Source: Kytococcus schroeteri (GTDB lineage Bacteria > Actinomycetota > Actinomycetes > Actinomycetales > Dermatophilaceae). Taken from it: a stretch of 36,285 bases of DNA. This document shows, one piece after another, positions 35,075 to 36,285 of this stretch. The notes beneath the pieces are model-generated. The model saw only the letters and a list, made by a program, of their open reading frames with translations, did not search any database and was not told the DNA's origin. The stretch covers positions 63,133 to 99,417 of the forward strand of contig NZ_PKIZ01000012.1 in assembly GCF_002847825.1 (NCBI RefSeq). Reading direction: 5' to 3'. Each line of letters starts with the position of its first letter. Within the stretch, counting starts at the first letter, position 1. Position numbers and translations under genes: made by a program.

Positions 35075-36285
35075 GGGCGCCCACCCGTTCGACGCGGGGC
35101 GCCGCCAGGCCCTCAAGGAGTGGCTCGACCGTCCCGTGACCGTGGCCCGCCTGGCCGTGCTGGCACCGCTGGCGCTGCTCGTCATCGGCCTGGTGATGGT
35201 GTTCTCCGCCTCGTCGGTGTCGGCCTACACCGAGAGCGGGTCGGTCTACGCCGAGCTCGTCAAGCAGGCCACCTTCGCCGGCCTCGGACTGGTGGGGGCC
35301 ACCGTGCTCGCGCTGCTGCCCGTGGCCTGGCTCCGCCGCCTGGCCTTCCCGGCCCTGGTGGGCACGGGGGCCCTGCAGGTACTGGTGTTCACGCCGCTGG
35401 GCGTGGCGGCCAAGGGCAACCGCAACTGGATCATGATCGGCGGCCAGACGATGCAGCCCTCGGAGCTGCTCAAGCTCGGGCTGGTGCTCGGCGGTGCCTT
35501 CCTGCTCGCCCACAAGGTGCCCCGCCTGCGCGAGCTGCTCCACCTCGTGGTGCCGTTCGTGGTGCCGGTGGTGGCGGGCTGCCTGGGGCTGGTGCTCGCC
35601 GGCCGCGACCTCGGGTCCGCGCTGGTGCTGCTGGCCATCGCGGTGGGCATGCTGTGGGTGGCCGGGGTGTCCCTGGTGTGGATGGGGGGAGGCCTCGCCG
35701 CGGCCGCCCTGCTGGCGGTGGTCCTCGCGGTCACCTCGCCCAACCGCATGGCCCGCATCGCGGTGTGGCTCAACGACTGCTCCAGCGCCCAGCAGGAGAA
35801 CTGCTACCAGAAGGTGCACGGCGAGTACGCCCTGGCCGACGGCGGCTGGTGGGGCGTCGGTCTGGGGGCCAGCCGCGAGAAGTGGTTCTACCTGCCCGAG
35901 CCGCACAACGACTTCATCTTCGCCGTCATCGGTGAGGAGCTGGGCATGCTCGGTGCCTGCCTGGTGATCGGGCTGTTCGCCGTCATCGGGTACGTCTGCT
36001 ACCGCGTCATCGCCGGCACGCGCGACACCTTCGTGCGCATCGCGACGGCCGGCATCATGGCCTGGCTGCTCGGCCAGGCGATGGTGAACATCGGCTCGGT
36101 CATCGGCCTGCTGCCCATCATCGGGGTGCCGCTGCCGCTGGTCTCCTCCGGTGGCTCGGCGCTCGTGGCGGCGCTCTGCGCAGTGGGGGTGCTCGTGGCC
36201 TTCGCCCGCGACCAGGTGCCGGGCGCCCGCCGCCTCGGTGCCCCGGCCCGCCGCGGCCCCGGCGGGCCGGCCGCGCGTCGTCCCG
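35067..36285 (+). CDS. ftsW: Septal peptidoglycan polymerase FtsW (SEDS family), partial at the right edge
   Basis: FtsW is the SEDS-family glycosyltransferase that polymerises septal glycan strands with FtsI. About 406 codons are present, and the 3' end lies outside the window. ATG at 35067 overlaps the murD end by 8 nt (ATGGCTGA). The protein starts with a hydrophilic segment and then membrane helices. SEDS signatures visible are LVMVFSASSVSAYTESGS (about residues 41-58), KGNRNWIMIGGQTMQPSELLKL, LAGRDLGSALVLL with the functionally important Asp of the family, PEPHNDFIFAVIGEELGMLGA, and IIGVPLPLVSSGGSALVAAL. What remains is a basic Arg/Pro/Gly-rich cytoplasmic tail, which had begun by 36210. 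The assignment as FtsW rather than RodA rests on its place after murD. Confidence 0.96.
   Translation, partial: MAEGAHPFDAGRRQALKEWLDRPVTVARLAVLAPLALLVIGLVMVFSASSVSAYTESGSVYAELVKQATFAGLGLVGATVLALLPVAWLRRLAFPALVGTGALQVLVFTPLGVAAKGNRNWIMIGGQTMQPSELLKLGLVLGGAFLLAHKVPRLRELLHLVVPFVVPVVAGCLGLVLAGRDLGSALVLLAIAVGMLWVAGVSLVWMGGGLAAAALLAVVLAVTSPNRMARIAVWLNDCSSAQQENCYQKVHGEYALADGGWWGVGLGASREKWFYLPEPHNDFIFAVIGEELGMLGACLVIGLFAVIGYVCYRVIAGTRDTFVRIATAGIMAWLLGQAMVNIGSVIGLLPIIGVPLPLVSSGGSALVAALCAVGVLVAFARDQVPGARRLGAPARRGPGGPAARRP

Overview
The window is chromosomal DNA from a very GC-rich actinobacterium. G or C dominates third codon positions, GTG starts are frequent, adjacent genes overlap by ATGA or GTGA, and the gene set is typically actinobacterial: SigA with a Lys/Thr/Ala-rich N-terminus, DUF4192, PAC2 and EcsC-type proteins, a seven-gene Mrp antiporter, and moxR-DUF58-transglutaminase next to mraZ. 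I infer a member of the Micrococcales, but nothing here fixes the genus. I see no mobile element, CRISPR array, tRNA or rRNA.

Layout. (1) 1-5377: serine dehydratase (minus strand, runs off the left edge), a lipoprotein, a long-chain acyl-CoA synthetase (minus) that overlaps the lipoprotein tail to tail, and a DUF445 membrane protein. (2) 5436-16090: one tight operon, mnhA(B)-C-D-E-F-G, encoding a Na+(K+)/H+ antiporter, with the RNA helicase gene hrpA coupled to its end by an 8-nt overlap. (3) 16177-19664: single genes for a PAC2 protein, an EcsC-like protein, a DUF4192 protein and a universal stress protein, separated by hairpins and weak promoters. (4) 19713-21732: sigA, whose promoter is merged with the terminator of the stress-protein gene, followed by a 21-bp hairpin. 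(5) 21766-26433 (minus): moxR, DUF58 and transglutaminase (TgpA-like) operon. (6) 26434-26754: a divergent control region with TGGAG direct repeats facing both ways. (7) 26755-36285: the division and cell-wall (dcw) cluster mraZ, rsmH, ftsL, ftsI, murF, mraY, murD, ftsW (cut by the right edge). murE is absent from its usual place between ftsI and murF.

How it works together. The dcw genes make the peptidoglycan precursors (MurF, MurD, MraY) and the septal synthase parts (FtsW, FtsI, FtsL). MraZ probably controls this cluster through the repeats in front of it. The same repeat type in front of moxR suggests that the divergent MoxR operon is under the same regulator, which is the most interesting hypothesis in the window. 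The rest is mostly ordinary housekeeping, and I do not claim a wholly new system.
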